From positions 1,312,001 through 1,376,000 of the forward strand of contig JACJYR010000001.1 in assembly GCA_020636005.1 (NCBI GenBank): a stretch of DNA of 64,000 nucleotides, written 5' to 3'. The notes below the pieces were generated by a model. It saw only the letters and a program-made list of their open reading frames with translations, did no database searches and was not told the origin of the DNA. This stretch comes from Lewinellaceae bacterium (lineage in GTDB: Bacteria > Bacteroidota > Bacteroidia > Chitinophagales > Saprospiraceae). Positions 34,680 through 43,890 of the stretch are shown one piece after another; the first letter of the stretch is position 1; the number at the start of each line of letters is the position of its first letter. A program made the position numbers and the translations under genes.

Positions 34680-37600
34680 ATGAGCGGCACCCGTTTATTC
34701 CATGCTCTGTTAGCAGCCTCTGCGCTGCTGGCAGTCAGCCCAATTTTTTCGCAAACCATTTTCATCAACGAATTCCTCGCCTCCAACAGCGGCACCCTGG
34801 CCGACGAGCACGGGGACTTTGACGACTGGGTGGAACTGTACAATGCGGGCAACACCCCCATTGACATCGGTGGCATGTTCGCTACCGACGACCTGGCCAA
34901 CCCCACCAAGTGGCAGATACCCACCACTGATCCGGCCAAGACCACTGTCCCGCCAGGCGGCTTCCTCCTCCTTTGGTTCGATGGCGAACCTGCCCAGGGC
35001 CCACTCCACATTGACACCAAACTGGGCGCTGGCGGTGAGGACATCGGCCTCTTTGCCCCCGACGGAGCCACTCCAATTGATGCCCTCACTTTCGGCCCGC
35101 AGTCTGCCAATGTATCGTTTGGAAGGGTGCCGGACGGCGGGGGCAGTTTCGAGTTTTTCAACTCGCCCACGCCAGGTGCCACAAACGTGACCTCCCAGGG
35201 CGGGGATGTTGTAGCTTCGCCGGTGGCTTCCGTCATGGGCGGTTTTTTCAACAGCCCTTTTGAGGTAAATCTTACTACGGCCACGCCCGCTGCCGACATC
35301 CGCTACACCCTCGACGGCAGCGAGCCGGAAGACAGTTCACCGCTTTATACCAGCCCGTTGCCGTTTGCACAAACAGCCACCTTGCGGGCCAGGGCCTTTG
35401 TGGTGGGCCTGTTGCCGAGCGCCGTTACTACCCACACTTACTTGTTCAACGCCGACCACACCTTCCCGGTGGTGGCGCTTTCTTTCAAGGACGGGGATTT
35501 CTTCGATCCGGCCACGGGCATCTACCCAAACTATCTGGAAAACTGGGAGCGCCCCGTCCATGTGGAGTTTTTTGAGGAAGATGGCTCGACCGCCTTTAGT
35601 CAGGATGCCCTAGTGGAAATACACGGCACGGGCAGTGCCTCCAACCCCCAGAAATCCTTGAAGCTAAAGGCATTGGCCGATGCAGGCGACGGCTTTTTCC
35701 AATATCCCATTTTCCTGGATCAACCTATTGGTGAGTATAAATCTTTCCTGCTGCGCAACGCCGGCCAAGACTGGAACATCACCCAGTTCCGGGACGCTTT
35801 TGTGACCGGGCTTGTTCGGGATTTGGGCGATGTGGGCACCATCATACAGCAGCCTGACCAAGACCTGCAGGCCTTCCGCCCAGCCGTCGTTTACCTCAAT
35901 GGCCAATACTGGGGCATCCACAACCTCCGGGAGCAGATGACCGAAAAATGGGTGGAAGCGCACACCGGTTTGTCCGAAAACGAGGTGGACTTCCTGGACG
36001 ACGACGAGGCAAAGGCGGGCGACTTTGACCAATGGAACTCCCTGGTGGGCTTCCTCGGCGCCAACCAGTTCGGCGACGATGCCAAAATGGCTGAAATGGG
36101 CACGCTCGTTGACCTGCCCAACTTCCTCGACTATACCGTTTTCAACGTGCTGGTGGACAATGGCGACTGGCCCGGCAAGAACCTCCGGCGCTGGCGGCCA
36201 AAGGCCAACGGCGGCCTCTGGCGCTTCATTTCCTTCGACCTGGATTTCAGCTTTGGCCTCTTCAACCACCTCCCAACGGGCGTCACCTGGAACACGGGCG
36301 ATGCTTCCGCCAACTCGCTCTCCCGTTTGTTGGACGATAGTTCGTTCAACTGGCCTAACCCCTGGTGGGCAACTATGCCTTTTAGGAAAACAATGGAGAA
36401 TGAGGCATTTAGGCGGGATTTCATCAACCGCACCGCAGATTTCCTCAACGTGCTTTTTTCGCCTCAAAGGGTCAATGATCGCATAAATGAATTCACAGCG
36501 CTTTACCAGCCAGAGATACAGGCGCATTTTGAAAAATGGTCGCCCGGCTGGAACCCCTGGGCAGACAATGTGGAGGTGCTGCGCAAATTCGCCAACGAGC
36601 GACCGGCGTTTTTAAAACAGCATTTTATTGCACAATTCGACGAAGTGGCAGGCACAGCCACCGTTACCCTGCAGGTAGAGCCCGCCGGGAGCGGCGCCAT
36701 TCAATTCAGCACCCTGAACCTGCCCGCTGCCCAATTGCCCTGGAGCGGCGAATATTTTACAGGGGTTGATATTCCTGTAAAAGCAGTGGCGGCGCCCGGT
36801 TACGTTTTCGTCGGTTGGTCAAGCCCAGCTATGGGCAGCTCGCCCGATGCCTTTGCCAAACTCGCTGGCGATGAAACGCTCGTTGCTTATTTTGAAATCG
36901 GTTCTACCGTCTCGGAAAGTATCGTGATCAACGAAATCAACTACAACTCGCCCGATGTGCCGAACAGCGGCGATTGGGTGGAACTGTTCAACCCCTTCGA
37001 TTATCCCGTTGACGTTTCGGGCTGGGTGGTCATGGACGAAAGCGGGTATTACAACATCCCCAATGCCACGGTCATTCAGCCCGACAGTTATCTGGTGGTG
37101 GTGGAAAATGCAGCCGAATTCATGCAGGTTTACCCTTGGGTAGCCAACCATTTGGGGGACTTTGGGCAAGGGGCGCAGGGGTTCAAATTGAGCAACAACA
37201 CGGAGTTGATCCAGTTAAAAAATGCAAGCCTGGTGCTCATTGACAGCGTCCGCTACGACGATGAGCTGCCCTGGCCAACCGACGCTGACGGCGGGGGCAA
37301 AACCCTCCAGCTAGTCAACTACCAATTGGACAATGCCCTGGCCAGCTCGTGGAAGGCCAACGCCCCAACGCCCGGCATGGCCAACCAATCCTTTTTGCAA
37401 ACGCAGGTGATAGACTTCCCAACAATTCCTGATAAGTTTACCAGCGATCAGCCATTTGGCATCAGCGCATCCGCTTCATCGGGGCTGCCTGTCACTTTTA
37501 GCATTGTGTCCGGGCCGGCTACCATCAATGGGGATGTTGTCATCCTTGGCGGCACGGTGGGCATTGTCACTATAAAAGCTGAGCAATTGGGCAGCGCTGC

Positions 37601-38378
37601 CTGGCAGGCTGCGCCGTTTGTTTTGCAAAATTTTTTGGTATTGCCCCCTCCGGGTTATTGCGCTGCCTCGGCCGAAAAACCCTGGTGGGAATGGATTGAA
37701 CGGGTGGAATTCGGCGACATTGACAATCCTTCGTTTAAAAAACAGTACAGCGATTTCACGCAAATATCCACCTTAGCGTCAGTGGGGGAAACCATGCTGC
37801 TGAGTATCACCCCGGCCTACAGTTGGGAGGTTTTTGAAGAATATTTCAGGGCATGGATCGACTTCAACCGGGACGGCGATTTTACCGACCCCGGCGAACT
37901 GGTGTTGGAAGCGACAGGCACTGCTGCCATAAACGTCACGGTGGGCATACCGATAGGTGCGGTGCCCGGCGCTACCCGTATGCGGATCGCCATGCGACGG
38001 GGACAATATGCAGAGCCGTGCGGGGATTTTAGCGATGGCGAGGTGGAAGATTATACGGTTATCCTCAGCACCAACGGGGACTTCTCCACTGGCGGCAAGC
38101 GGCCGGAAGCAGGGGCAGCGGATCAGCTTCAGATGGTGCCCAATCCGGTGACCAATGTGCTCGGCGTCCGTTTTTCGACGGCTGCCAGGGGCCTGGTCAG
38201 GGCGGCGATCATCAATTCGCTCGGCAGGCAGGTGCTGGCAGAAACCATGCTCGTGCAGGAAGGAGAGCACTACCTGGAAATGGACGTTTCTTCCTTGCCG
38301 GAGGGTTCGTTCAGGCTCTTTTTGCTGCCCGAAAGGCAAAAGGCCCAAAGTTGCAGTTTTGTAAAAATGCGCCCTTGA
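34680..38378 (+). CDS. Secreted CotH-kinase protein with lamin-tail and GEVED domains, T9SS sorted
   Basis: A 1232-residue protein from the ATG at 34680 (MSGTRLFHALLAASALLAVS, a signal peptide). Domain order: a first lamin-tail domain (IFINEFLASNSG, DWVELYNAGN, GGFLLLWFDG), a chitobiase C-terminal-like beta domain (IRYTLDGSEPEDSSPLYTSP), the CotH core (ENWERPVHVEFFEEDG, DALVEIHGTGSASNPQKSLK, GQYWGIHNLREQMTEKW, WRFISFDLDFSFGLF), a second lamin-tail domain (SIVINEINYNSPDVPNSGDW), a GEVED domain (FRAWIDFNRDGDFTDPGELV, DFSDGEVEDYTVIL) and a sorting domain (LQMVPNPVTNVLGVRF). CotH proteins are secretory-pathway protein kinases in spore formers; in Bacteroidota the substrate is unknown. The acidic FISFDLDFSFG is the conserved CotH metal-site region. 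Confidence 0.9.
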   Translation: MSGTRLFHALLAASALLAVSPIFSQTIFINEFLASNSGTLADEHGDFDDWVELYNAGNTPIDIGGMFATDDLANPTKWQIPTTDPAKTTVPPGGFLLLWFDGEPAQGPLHIDTKLGAGGEDIGLFAPDGATPIDALTFGPQSANVSFGRVPDGGGSFEFFNSPTPGATNVTSQGGDVVASPVASVMGGFFNSPFEVNLTTATPAADIRYTLDGSEPEDSSPLYTSPLPFAQTATLRARAFVVGLLPSAVTTHTYLFNADHTFPVVALSFKDGDFFDPATGIYPNYLENWERPVHVEFFEEDGSTAFSQDALVEIHGTGSASNPQKSLKLKALADAGDGFFQYPIFLDQPIGEYKSFLLRNAGQDWNITQFRDAFVTGLVRDLGDVGTIIQQPDQDLQAFRPAVVYLNGQYWGIHNLREQMTEKWVEAHTGLSENEVDFLDDDEAKAGDFDQWNSLVGFLGANQFGDDAKMAEMGTLVDLPNFLDYTVFNVLVDNGDWPGKNLRRWRPKANGGLWRFISFDLDFSFGLFNHLPTGVTWNTGDASANSLSRLLDDSSFNWPNPWWATMPFRKTMENEAFRRDFINRTADFLNVLFSPQRVNDRINEFTALYQPEIQAHFEKWSPGWNPWADNVEVLRKFANERPAFLKQHFIAQFDEVAGTATVTLQVEPAGSGAIQFSTLNLPAAQLPWSGEYFTGVDIPVKAVAAPGYVFVGWSSPAMGSSPDAFAKLAGDETLVAYFEIGSTVSESIVINEINYNSPDVPNSGDWVELFNPFDYPVDVSGWVVMDESGYYNIPNATVIQPDSYLVVVENAAEFMQVYPWVANHLGDFGQGAQGFKLSNNTELIQLKNASLVLIDSVRYDDELPWPTDADGGGKTLQLVNYQLDNALASSWKANAPTPGMANQSFLQTQVIDFPTIPDKFTSDQPFGISASASSGLPVTFSIVSGPATINGDVVILGGTVGIVTIKAEQLGSAAWQAAPFVLQNFLVLPPPGYCAASAEKPWWEWIERVEFGDIDNPSFKKQYSDFTQISTLASVGETMLLSITPAYSWEVFEEYFRAWIDFNRDGDFTDPGELVLEATGTAAINVTVGIPIGAVPGATRMRIAMRRGQYAEPCGDFSDGEVEDYTVILSTNGDFSTGGKRPEAGAADQLQMVPNPVTNVLGVRFSTAARGLVRAAIINSLGRQVLAETMLVQEGEHYLEMDVSSLPEGSFRLFLLPERQKAQSCSFVKMRP

Positions 38379-38545
38379 GGGAGGCCTTTTTTTAAAAAAA
38401 TCAGGTCAAGGTACCGGCCAGGTTCAGCTCAATTTGGCCAGTCCCTTGATCGGATTTCGATGGTATAAAAGTTGGTGGCGGTATTGCCCGCAACGCTGGG
38501 GCTTATTTTATTTTTTCCCACCTTTACGCTCCAGAAATTTTCATC

Positions 38546-40621
38546 ATGGCAAAGCGTAAACCTTCCACCAAGAGAGTTCCCTCCACTGCACCTGCTTCGG
38601 ATGCGGCCCATTTCATCAAGTTGTACAGTTGGGCAGTATTCCTGCTTGGCGTCCTGCTGTACGCCAATACCCTCTTTTTCGATTACGCCGTGGACGATGC
38701 CATTGTCATCTACGACAACGAGTTCACCACGAAAGGCGTGGCGGGCATCCCTGGCTTATTGAAATACGACACTTTCCGGGGCTTTTTTAAAGTAGAGGGC
38801 AAGGAAAACCTGGTGGCGGGTGGCCGTTACCGCCCGCTCACGCCCATCATGTATGCGCTGGAGGTACAGCTTTTTTCACCCAAAAAAAGGGACGCCAGCA
38901 ACCAGGTGCAGAAAGACAAAGACGGCGACGTGGTGTTCGACCCGAACGAGGGCGGAAAGCTGAATATGGTGAAATTCGTCGGCCACCTGGTCAACGTGCT
39001 GCTGTATGGGCTGACGGGCGTGGTGCTGTTTTGGCTGTTGCTGAAAATGTTGTCGCCTGATGGGCGATTTGCGGAAGCAAAAGGCTACGCACCCTTTGTG
39101 GGTTTGGCGGCCACCTTGTTATTCGTGGTACATCCGGTGCATACGGAGGTGGTGGCCAACATCAAGGGGCGGGACGAAATCGTAAGCCTGCTGGGCAGCC
39201 TGGCGGCGCTTTACCTTTCTTTGAAAGCATTTTATGAAAAAAAGCCAACGCTGAATATAGCAGCAGCGGCAATATTTTTCCTGGCACTTTTATCAAAGGA
39301 AAACGCCATTACCTTTCTGGCCATCGTGCCGCTTACTTTTTTCTTTTTTACCAAAGCCAAAGGCGGGAAGATTTTCGCACAGACGCTGCCCTTCGTTGCC
39401 GTTGCCGTGCTGTTCCTGATCATCCGTGGCTCGGTGCTCGGCTGGAACCTGGGCGGCGAGCCACCCCGGGAACTGATGAACAACCCGTTCCTGAAACTCG
39501 TTGGCAATCAATACGTTGACTTCACTGCCGGGGAAAAATTTGCCACTATATTCTACACCCTCGGCAAGTATATCCAACTGCTTATATTCCCGCACCCGCT
39601 CAGCCACGACTACTACCCACGGGCGGTAGGCATCATGACTTTCGGCGATTGGCGGGTACTGTTGAGTGTGCTGGTTTACCTCGGTATTGGCATTTACGCA
39701 ATCCTCCGTTTGCCCAAAAAAGACGCTGTGAGCTACGGCATCCTCTTTTTCCTGGCCACACTTTCCATCGCTTCCAATATTGTGTTCCCCATCGGCACCA
39801 ACATGAACGAGCGGTTCCTGTACATGCCGTCCATCGGTTTTGCCGTGGTAGCAGCCGTTTTGCTGTACCGGGTTTCAGGGGGCGGCTGGGGCAACGTAAA
39901 ACCGGTGGTACTGTATGGCGGAGTGGCCGTTTTGCTGTTGTTGAGCCTAAAAACCTTCACCCGCAACTTCGCCTGGAAGGACAACTTCACCCTTTTTACC
40001 ACCGACATCAACACGGTGCCCAACAGCGCCAAGCTGCGCAATGCCACCGGCGGGGAACTTATCACACAGGCCGTCAAGCCGGAAAACGCCGCCCGGAAAA
40101 ACGAGATGCTGACCGAAGCGGTGGGCCACCTGCAGGAAGCTGTCAAAATCCACCCCGGCTACAAAAACCCTTTCCTGCTGCTCGGCAATGCCTACAACTA
40201 CCTCCAGCAGTACGAGGCCTCCATACAGGCTTACCAGCAGGCCCTGCGCCTCGATCCGGCCTACGAAGAGGCCCAGAACAACCTCGGCATCACATACCGG
40301 GACGCTGGCCGCTACTACGGCGAACAAAAGGGCGACCTGAACAAGGCCATGGAATATTTGACCAAAGCCTTCGAAATGCGCCCCAACGAATACGAAACGC
40401 TGCGCCTGCTGGGCGTCGCCTACGGCGTGGGCGGCAACGTGGAAAAAGCCGTGGAGTTTTTTGAAAAGGCCGCCCAACTGGAACCCAACAACGCCGATGC
40501 CTGGTACAACCTCGGCAGCGCCTACTACAATGCCGGCCAGCCTGAAAAAGCGCAGGAATTCATCCAGAAAGCCAAACAGATCAACCCGGACATAGAGGAG
40601 GAAAGGAAGAACAGGAAATGA
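38546..40621 (+). CDS. Multi-spanning membrane protein with TPR repeats (TMTC/DUF1736-like)
   Basis: A 691-residue protein. A basic N-terminus (AKRKPSTKRVP) leads into about ten membrane helices up to residue 475. The loop after the first helix holds the TMTC-type acidic motif (YAVDDAIVIYDNEF), and HPVHTEVVANIKGRDEIVSL is the strongly conserved TMTC/DUF1736 signature. Residues 525-690 carry TPR repeats (NPFLLLGNAYNYLQQYEASI, EEAQNNLGITYRDAG, NADAWYNLGSAYYNAGQPEK). The relatives are GT-C-fold O-mannosyltransferases with TPR arms, so a glycosyl-transfer role at the inner membrane is likely by family; the substrate is not known. The start ATG is at 38546. The stop overlaps a nonfunctional extension of the next frame. 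Confidence 0.85.
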   Translation: MAKRKPSTKRVPSTAPASDAAHFIKLYSWAVFLLGVLLYANTLFFDYAVDDAIVIYDNEFTTKGVAGIPGLLKYDTFRGFFKVEGKENLVAGGRYRPLTPIMYALEVQLFSPKKRDASNQVQKDKDGDVVFDPNEGGKLNMVKFVGHLVNVLLYGLTGVVLFWLLLKMLSPDGRFAEAKGYAPFVGLAATLLFVVHPVHTEVVANIKGRDEIVSLLGSLAALYLSLKAFYEKKPTLNIAAAAIFFLALLSKENAITFLAIVPLTFFFFTKAKGGKIFAQTLPFVAVAVLFLIIRGSVLGWNLGGEPPRELMNNPFLKLVGNQYVDFTAGEKFATIFYTLGKYIQLLIFPHPLSHDYYPRAVGIMTFGDWRVLLSVLVYLGIGIYAILRLPKKDAVSYGILFFLATLSIASNIVFPIGTNMNERFLYMPSIGFAVVAAVLLYRVSGGGWGNVKPVVLYGGVAVLLLLSLKTFTRNFAWKDNFTLFTTDINTVPNSAKLRNATGGELITQAVKPENAARKNEMLTEAVGHLQEAVKIHPGYKNPFLLLGNAYNYLQQYEASIQAYQQALRLDPAYEEAQNNLGITYRDAGRYYGEQKGDLNKAMEYLTKAFEMRPNEYETLRLLGVAYGVGGNVEKAVEFFEKAAQLEPNNADAWYNLGSAYYNAGQPEKAQEFIQKAKQINPDIEEERKNRK

Positions 40622-40743
40622 GCGGCCCAGCCACCGCCTTCAGGTGCCGGTGCCCTGCTCCCGGTTTTTTTTTCAAAACAGAAAACTACCGTTTCTTTGC
40701 CAATCCATTCGTTTTCAACCACCTTGACAAAAAATTCCAATCA

Positions 40744-42900
40744 ATGAACCGCCCTGACTTTGAAAATATACCTTTCGATCCACCGCCCACCGCCCACCGC
40801 CCACCGTCTGCCGTTGACCACCACCAGTCTCCGGAAAAAATAGAAGTCCCTGCCCGTTTCAAGCCGCAGGTACTCGCCCACCAACACTTTGTGGCCGGCA
40901 TCCCGCCTTATCTTGGTGGCCCCTACAGTACCATGTACCTCACCCGGCCCTGGACCATCCGCCAATATGCCGGCTTCTCCACTGCCGAGGAAAGCAACGC
41001 CTTTTACCGCCGCAACTTGGCCCAGGGACAAAAGGGCCTTTCCGTTGCCTTCGACCTGGCCACCCACCGGGGCTACGACAGCGACCACCCACGGGTGACC
41101 GGCGACGTGGGCATGGCGGGCGTAGCCATTGACAGTGTGGAGGACATGAAAATACTGTTCGACCAAATCCCACTGGGTGAAATGTCTGTGTCCATGACCA
41201 TGAACGGGGCGGTTATCCCCGTCATGGCTTTCTACATCGTGGCGGCGGAAGAGCAGGGTGTGCAACCGGAGCAATTGAGCGGCACTATTCAAAACGACAT
41301 CCTCAAGGAGTTCATGGTGCGCAACACCTTCATCTACCCGCCAGCGCCAAGCATGAGGATAGTGGGCGATATTTTCAAATACACGGCGCAACACATGCCC
41401 CGCTTCAACTCCATCAGCGTGAGTGGCTACCACATCCACGAAGCGGGTGCACCTGCCGACATCGAACTGGCCTACACATTGGCCGACGGCCTGGAATACC
41501 TCCGAACAGGCATTGCCGCCGGGCTGGACATTGACGACTTTGCGCCCCGCATATCCTTTTTCTGGGGCATCGGCATGAACCACTTCATGGAAATAGCCAA
41601 GCTGCGGGCGGGCCGGCTGCTTTGGGCTAAAATCGTGAAGCAATTCAACCCGAAAGACGAAAAATCCCTCTCCCTGCGCACCCACTGCCAGACGAGCGGC
41701 TGGAGCCTTACGGAGCAGGATCCCTTCAACAATGTGGCCCGTACCTGCATCGAGGCCATGTCCGCTGTGCTGGGCGGCACGCAGTCGCTGCACACCAATT
41801 CGTTGGACGAGGCCATCGCCCTTCCCACCGATTTTAGCGCCAAAATCGCCCGCGACACGCAGTTGTTTATCCAGAAAGAAACAGGAGTGACGAAGGCCGT
41901 TGACCCCTGGGCTGGCAGCTATTATGTGGAATATTTGACCGAACAGCTTGCGCAACGCAGCTGGTCGCTCATCGAAGAAGTGGAGTCGCTCGGCGGCATG
42001 TCGAAGGCCATCGAACAGGGCCTGCCCAAACTCCGCATCGAGGAAACCGCTGCCCGCAAACAGGCCCGCATCGACTCGGGACAAGATCGCATTGTCGGGG
42101 TGAATATTTTCCAGGTGAATGAAAAACCGGAACTTGATATTTTAAAAGTGGACAACACGGCCGTACGGGAATCGCAAATTGAAAAGCTGAAAAAACTAAG
42201 AACTGAACGGGACGAGGCGGCGGTGCAGGTTGCCCTGGAAAGGCTCTATGCCTTCGCCAGTTCGCCAGGCCAACGGGGCGGCGGCCGGGAGGAAGGCAAC
42301 CTGCTGGCCTTGGCGGTGGAGGCTGCGAGGTACCGGGCAACTTTGGGCGAAATCAGCGATGCCATGGAACGGGCCTTTGGCCGTTATGTGCCGACGACCC
42401 GCTCTGTATCAGGCGTTTATTCCAATGAAATAAAAATGGATGATAGCTTCGAAAAAGCAAGGCGCATGGCCGATGAATTCGCCGAAATGGAAGGCCGGCG
42501 CCCCCGTATCATGGTGGCCAAGCTCGGCCAGGACGGCCACGATCGAGGTGCCAAGATCATCGCTACGGGCTTTGCCGATCTTGGCTTTGATGTGGACATC
42601 GGCCCGCTCTTCCAAACCCCTGCCGAAGCTGCCCGCCAGGCCGCCGAAAACGACGTGCATGTGCTGGGCATCAGTTCCCTGGCAGCAGGCCACCGCACCC
42701 TGGTGCCCGCTACTATCGCCGAACTGGAAAAGTTGGGACGGGGTGACATCCTCGTAGTGGCTGGTGGCGTCATCCCTCAGCAGGATTATGACTTTTTATA
42801 TGAAAATGGCGTGGCGGCCGTGTTCGGGCCGGGGACGAAAATTGCGGAGGCGGCGATGGGAATTTTGGGGAAGTTGGGGGACTTTGCGCCCGGCAAGTGA
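40744..42900 (+). CDS. scpA: Methylmalonyl-CoA mutase, B12-dependent, single chain
   Basis: A 718-residue enzyme interconverting methylmalonyl-CoA and succinyl-CoA in propionate metabolism. The N-terminal TIM-barrel catalytic domain shows GGPYSTMYLTRPWTIRQYAG, SVAFDLATHRGYDSDHPRVT and MTMNGAVIPVMAFYI, then RTHCQTSGWSLTEQDPFNN. The C-terminal cobalamin domain has the base-off motif DGHDRG (Asp597-His599-Gly602) and continues LGISSLAAGHRT and VVAGGVIPQQDYDFLYENG. The ATG at 40744 (MNRPDFENIPF) is chosen because the frame upstream overlaps the TMTC gene. The protein has the length of the catalytic large subunit and no small-subunit gene is adjacent. Its close spacing after the TMTC gene (122 bases) is probably accidental. 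Confidence 0.95.
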   Translation: MNRPDFENIPFDPPPTAHRPPSAVDHHQSPEKIEVPARFKPQVLAHQHFVAGIPPYLGGPYSTMYLTRPWTIRQYAGFSTAEESNAFYRRNLAQGQKGLSVAFDLATHRGYDSDHPRVTGDVGMAGVAIDSVEDMKILFDQIPLGEMSVSMTMNGAVIPVMAFYIVAAEEQGVQPEQLSGTIQNDILKEFMVRNTFIYPPAPSMRIVGDIFKYTAQHMPRFNSISVSGYHIHEAGAPADIELAYTLADGLEYLRTGIAAGLDIDDFAPRISFFWGIGMNHFMEIAKLRAGRLLWAKIVKQFNPKDEKSLSLRTHCQTSGWSLTEQDPFNNVARTCIEAMSAVLGGTQSLHTNSLDEAIALPTDFSAKIARDTQLFIQKETGVTKAVDPWAGSYYVEYLTEQLAQRSWSLIEEVESLGGMSKAIEQGLPKLRIEETAARKQARIDSGQDRIVGVNIFQVNEKPELDILKVDNTAVRESQIEKLKKLRTERDEAAVQVALERLYAFASSPGQRGGGREEGNLLALAVEAARYRATLGEISDAMERAFGRYVPTTRSVSGVYSNEIKMDDSFEKARRMADEFAEMEGRRPRIMVAKLGQDGHDRGAKIIATGFADLGFDVDIGPLFQTPAEAARQAAENDVHVLGISSLAAGHRTLVPATIAELEKLGRGDILVVAGGVIPQQDYDFLYENGVAAVFGPGTKIAEAAMGILGKLGDFAPGK

Positions 42901-42935
42901 TCCAGGCACAATACTTAATCGGAGAAGGTAGAATA

Positions 42936-43020
42936 ACGTGAGCTATGGCAATTGTGCCTTGCTCCATCGGGGCGGAATTTTTGTAGAACTTAGCATTTGC
43001 AGCGTTTTACGCTCCATCGG
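42936..43020 (-). repeat. GATGGAGCG dispersed repeat, copy 2 (reverse)
   Basis: Read on the minus strand it gives GATGGAGCG, then CGCTGCAAATGCTAAGTTCT, a second GATGGAGC and GGCACAATTGCCATA, matching the arrangement at 8630-8713. It lies 36 bases after the mutase stop. Confidence 0.75.
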
Positions 43021-43140
43021 GGTAACCCTATGCTTGAAAATTGCCCGCCCCGCATTTATCCCGTGATCCAAAATCCAGTCAGCTTCGTAGGTAGTCCAAA
43101 CCCTTCCAACAAGGGCAGAAATTTTTTTTTCACCAATTAA

Positions 43141-43240
43141 GGATCGAAGGAAAAATAAAATGACTATTTTATTTTTAAAAAACCCTTCCATGGCTGGGGT
43201 TTTCAAAATCAAAATGGTGAAGTTATTTTTTCATCGTCAC
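43141..43240 (+). repeat. Family A structured repeat, copy 3
   Basis: This copy runs from GGATCGAAGG to TTTTTTCATCGTCAC. Hairpin 1 has a different sequence from copies 1-2 (AAATAAAAT/ATTTTATTT) but is still an inverted repeat. Hairpin 2 is AAAACCC/GGGTTTT. It ends 13 bases before the NTF2-like gene's ATG, so it supplies that gene's leader. Confidence 0.9.
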
Positions 43241-43253
43241 TAAAACTACCGTT

Positions 43254-43664
43254 ATGCAACTGACACCGATCGTTCAACAAATCTACGCCAGTTTCGGACA
43301 GGGCGATGTACCCAGTATCATAGAAAAAATGGACGACAACGTCCAATGGGAAAAATGGGCCGACAACCACGGCCAGAAGGCAGGGGTGCCCTGGCTAAAA
43401 GAAGAACACGGCAAAGATGGCGTCATGGCATTCTTCCAGTGCATTGGCCAACACTTAAATTTCAAGGATTTCCAGGTACTGAGCATCATGGAAGGCGGCA
43501 ACCAGGTAGCCGCCGAGGTGGTCGTGGACGCCGATGTAACCAGCTCCGCCAGGCATTTAAAAGAAGAAGAGATGCACCTCTGGACATTCAACGATGCAGG
43601 GAAAGTGACCCGTTTCCGGCACTATGCCGATACAAAAAAGCACATCGAGGCGGCAGGGCTTTGA
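43254..43664 (+). CDS. NTF2-like (SnoaL-type) small protein
   Basis: A 136-residue protein of the cone-shaped alpha+beta NTF2-like fold: an N-terminal helix pair (PIVQQIYASFGQGDVPSIIE), the DNVQWEKW strand, GKDGVMAFFQCIGQHLNFKD, then long strands (NQVAAEVVVDADV, KEEEMHLWTFNDAGKVTRFR) and the closing HYADTKKHIEA. Such proteins are enzymes or ligand carriers with varied substrates; none can be assigned here. The ATG lies 13 bases after the end of a Family A repeat, so any ribosome-binding sequence would lie within that repeat. Confidence 0.8.
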   Translation: MQLTPIVQQIYASFGQGDVPSIIEKMDDNVQWEKWADNHGQKAGVPWLKEEHGKDGVMAFFQCIGQHLNFKDFQVLSIMEGGNQVAAEVVVDADVTSSARHLKEEEMHLWTFNDAGKVTRFRHYADTKKHIEAAGL

Positions 43665-43890
43665 CTTTTGTACAAGGTAGGCTAAACCTGCCCTTGCAAT
43701 GGTCTTACACCAATGCAACAGAAAGTTTGGCCTGCCCATTTGTTTATTCCGGTTTTTGACGACTTTTGGCCTTCGAAAATGAGCGTATCTTTCTTTGGTA
43801 TTGATTTCGCTAAAATTCTGAAGATAGCCCTCATTATTCTTCCCCCCTTATCCAAGTTTATATCATCACCAAGTCGTCACTTTCAGCTCT

